Source of the DNA: Aliikangiella marina | GTDB taxonomy: Bacteria > Pseudomonadota > Gammaproteobacteria > Enterobacterales > Kangiellaceae | Assembly: GCF_007004765.1 (NCBI RefSeq) | Contig: NZ_VIKR01000001.1 | Location: 1,240,001-1,304,000, forward strand | DNA: 64,000 nucleotides | Reading direction: 5' to 3' | Part shown: positions 61,935 through 64,000 of the stretch, in pieces | Layout: each line of letters starts with the position of its first letter | Numbering within the stretch: the first letter of the stretch is position 1 | Notes under the pieces: generated by a model | Told to the model about the DNA's origin: nothing | The model's database searches: none | The model's input: the letters and a program-made list of their open reading frames with translations, nothing else | Position numbers and translations under genes: made by a program

Positions 61935-64000
61935 TCAAAACTCTACTTCCTCGAAATCTTTACCGCCCTCTTGGTGACGCTCTACCTTTTTAATGGTTGG
62001 TACCACTGACTGCTCATTACTTGCATTAATCTTTGAGCATAATTCTGCAATGGTAGGTGATTCAAATAATAACTTTATCTCCAGTTCGACTTGTAACTCT
62101 TTTCTAATGTGACTAATAACCCGAGTTGCTATCAATGAATTCCCCCCAAGTTCAAAAAAGTTGTCGTTGATTCCAACTTGTTTTGCATTTAAGGCGCCTT
62201 TCCAAATATCGCAAAGTAGCTCTTCTTGCTGATTTCGAGGCTTGACATATATGCTAGATTCATTATTGATCGGAAGATGTATCTCTAAATCATTACTATT
62301 GATGCTACCGTCTTCATGATAATTAAAATGGTCAACCTTCATAATATGAGTTGGAATGGGAACCAGCTCTGATTGATTTTTAGCTACAGCATAAATACGA
62401 TTATTTAAGTTTTTATTACCACTTTCTCGTTCATTTTGATTTAGTTTTAAGTAACAGGCGTAATGGATTCTATTTTGACTTTGAATCGCTTTAATGAAAA
62501 CGTCATCCGTTAACTGACTTTGTTTGAGCAATTGTTCTAATTTGTCAAAAGAATAAACCCTAGCCTTCTCACTCGAACTAATTATCTCAATTAAGCGATT
62601 GGGTAATACTCTAGCTAAAAAGCCACTGTTATATAATCTTTGACCAGACGACTGTGCAAACTGATTGGGGATAAAACACTCAGCGGTTAGACTAGCATTC
62701 TTTGCGTAACCTAATGATATATCTGAAAACGAAATAAATAAGTTTCCTATACCACCTTCCGGTACAGCACTTAAGTCTGCATTTAAAATGTAACACGGTA
62801 AATTAGTATGATTTTTGACGACCAATACATCTTTGTGTTGTTTGCCATCCAATAGAAATTGCTCAGCCTGTATATCTTTAATAACTGATAAATGACTCGC
62901 AAAAAGACAACGGTTAATGAATGATTTAAATAAATCGCCACTATTGATACTGGTATTACCGATAGAGTTAACATTATTTACTACGGAGCTAGTAGACTCT
63001 GAAAAATCAATTACTTCATTGCGAGCTAGCATTACTAAATAATCAAATATTTGTACACTCGCTTGCGATTCTTTCGATAAGTCCTGAATACCTGGAAGCC
63101 TCTCATTAAATGACAATAGAGAATTCACGGATTCAATTAAAACGCTATGTGATATATCATAGTCATCACGACGACTACCAGACTCACTAGTTTGGTTGAT
63201 TATCAACGCTCTAGTACTTGGTTTGATGAAATCTTTATTCAAGTTTGCGGACGAATATTTAGATGATATCTCGAATTCTATAAAATTAAAATCTTGAGAG
63301 AAGTATCTCGCCAGTCGACTAGGCAGATCTCTATTTGATTCTTGTAAACCGAATAAAAGAGTTTTTACGTTATACTTTTCTATTAAGTGATAAATTTTTA
63401 ATCTAGGTAGTTCTTCTGGTAAATAAATAACACTTGCGCCAGTCTTTAATACTGCTAGAAGACTAATCAAAAACTCATTTGATGGTTTTATAAACAACGC
63501 AACAACTTGGCTTCCATCGACATTTTTCTCTTTTAATTTTCTTGCTAGCTGATTTGCCCGGCCGTTTAACGACTCTAAAGTCATACCGCCGTTGTTATCT
63601 TGTGCGACTAACTGTTCTGGATTGCTCTGTGCTTGTTTTTCGATGAGCTCCATTAAGTTGTTAGCCTTTGTACCAGGCGAATTATTACAATCAGATTTTA
63701 AGTATCGAATACCATTATGATCACTTAGATTTATTCGATTTACATAGGTTTCCGGTAAATGCAAATCACTAACTGGCTTATTGACATCTTCAATAGCACC
63801 CTTTAATAGCCCAACATATCTAAGTAGCATTTTTTCAATAGTTGACTCCTCATACAACGACTTATTGTAATTTATTGTACAAAGAGTACCTTTTAGATCC
63901 TCAGATATCACTAAGCCGATGTCAGTATTTGAGTAAACAATATTAGAGAGTAAACTATTGTAGTCATTGGACTGAGTTTTAAGCGTTTCAGCTTTTGCGT
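61935..64000 (-). CDS. NRPS-1: partial synthetase, end of a C domain, degenerate A domain, T domain
   Basis: The frame is open to the right edge (688 codons); a GTG at 63911 is internal, because the upstream residues continue the end of a C domain. An A-like domain follows (about residues 105-580), then a T domain with GGNSLI near 621 and an acidic tail ending FEEVEF. The A-like domain is eroded: in place of the phosphate loop TSGSTGKPKG it reads NQTSESGSRRDD, no YGPTE is seen, the YRTGD position reads YNSGF, and the late catalytic Lys is Ser (HEDGSINS). The T domain keeps its Ser, so the carrier may be loaded from elsewhere. The tail matches the short acidic docking motif, and NRPS-2 has the matching kind of N-terminal domain. 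How many modules lie upstream is unknown. Confidence 0.92.
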   Translation of the reverse strand, partial: AKAETLKTQSNDYNSLLSNIVYSNTDIGLVISEDLKGTLCTINYNKSLYEESTIEKMLLRYVGLLKGAIEDVNKPVSDLHLPETYVNRINLSDHNGIRYLKSDCNNSPGTKANNLMELIEKQAQSNPEQLVAQDNNGGMTLESLNGRANQLARKLKEKNVDGSQVVALFIKPSNEFLISLLAVLKTGASVIYLPEELPRLKIYHLIEKYNVKTLLFGLQESNRDLPSRLARYFSQDFNFIEFEISSKYSSANLNKDFIKPSTRALIINQTSESGSRRDDYDISHSVLIESVNSLLSFNERLPGIQDLSKESQASVQIFDYLVMLARNEVIDFSESTSSVVNNVNSIGNTSINSGDLFKSFINRCLFASHLSVIKDIQAEQFLLDGKQHKDVLVVKNHTNLPCYILNADLSAVPEGGIGNLFISFSDISLGYAKNASLTAECFIPNQFAQSSGQRLYNSGFLARVLPNRLIEIISSSEKARVYSFDKLEQLLKQSQLTDDVFIKAIQSQNRIHYACYLKLNQNERESGNKNLNNRIYAVAKNQSELVPIPTHIMKVDHFNYHEDGSINSNDLEIHLPINNESSIYVKPRNQQEELLCDIWKGALNAKQVGINDNFFELGGNSLIATRVISHIRKELQVELEIKLLFESPTIAELCSKINASNEQSVVPTIKKVERHQEGGKDFEEVEF

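Noticed and set aside
1-64000. Siderophore cluster, because of the beta-hydroxylases and NRPS genes
   Set aside because: No TonB-dependent receptor, ferric reductase, iron-box-like site or hydroxamate/catechol gene is seen; the CvaAB-like exporter and carbamoyltransferase suit another product better.
1-64000. CRISPR arrays, tRNA or rRNA genes, insertion sequences
   Set aside because: No regularly spaced short repeats, no cloverleaf-like or rRNA-like sequence and no transposase were seen; the only large repeat is the NRPS-4 duplication.

Overview
The window is the core of one very large non-ribosomal peptide synthetase (NRPS) locus. It is AT-rich, uses GTG and TTG starts freely, and carries a colicin-V-type (CvaA/CvaB-like) exporter pair, which together suggest a low-GC gammaproteobacterium, plausibly marine; the genus cannot be told from this sequence. 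Almost everything is on the minus strand, so biology reads from right to left. Both ends of the window cut through NRPS genes, so the locus extends beyond it on both sides.

Layout in reading order. NRPS-1 (61935-64000, 5' part outside) ends a module. A NodU/CmcH-type carbamoyltransferase follows (59579-61594). Then come five NRPS genes joined by 4-base overlaps or a 1-base gap: NRPS-2 (45129-59201), NRPS-3 (41575-45132), NRPS-4 (32567-41578), NRPS-5 (29157-32570) and NRPS-6 (18623-29155); NRPS-6 ends in a thioesterase. A tailoring and precursor block follows: a SyrP/VioC-like Fe(II)/2-oxoglutarate hydroxylase, two CmcI-type methyltransferases, an Asp/Glu racemase, a second hydroxylase and a CBS/SbnA-like PLP enzyme. 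Next is an HlyD-like adaptor and a CvaB-like ABC exporter whose C39 peptidase domain lacks its catalytic Cys. One small membrane protein lies on the plus strand. A Pol-beta-fold nucleotidyltransferase (possible self-resistance) and the start of NRPS-7 (1-7212, 3' part outside) complete the window.

At least 15 modules are visible. Twelve adenylation (A) domains look intact and three are badly eroded (last module of NRPS-1, modules 3 and 4 of NRPS-2), although their C and T domains look sound. Specificity pockets read by eye suggest Gly with N-methylation, then Pro, in NRPS-7; an Ala-like pocket in NRPS-6 module 2; a Lys/basic-like pocket in NRPS-5; and Asn/Asp-like pockets in NRPS-2 modules 1 and 2. 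NRPS-4 carries a 2.8-kb almost perfect internal duplication, so two modules share the same A domain, and it begins with only the C-terminal half of a condensation domain. Most NRPS proteins begin with a TubC-type docking domain and end with a short acidic tail, the two halves of a known docking system.

The likely product is a long, heavily tailored peptide (beta-hydroxylated, O-methylated, O- or N-carbamoylated, partly N-methylated), exported by the CvaAB-like pair. I do not recognise it as a known compound. The most unusual features are the eroded A domains, the fresh module duplication, the half C domain, the peptidase-dead exporter and a recurring 12-base palindrome in three intergenic regions.
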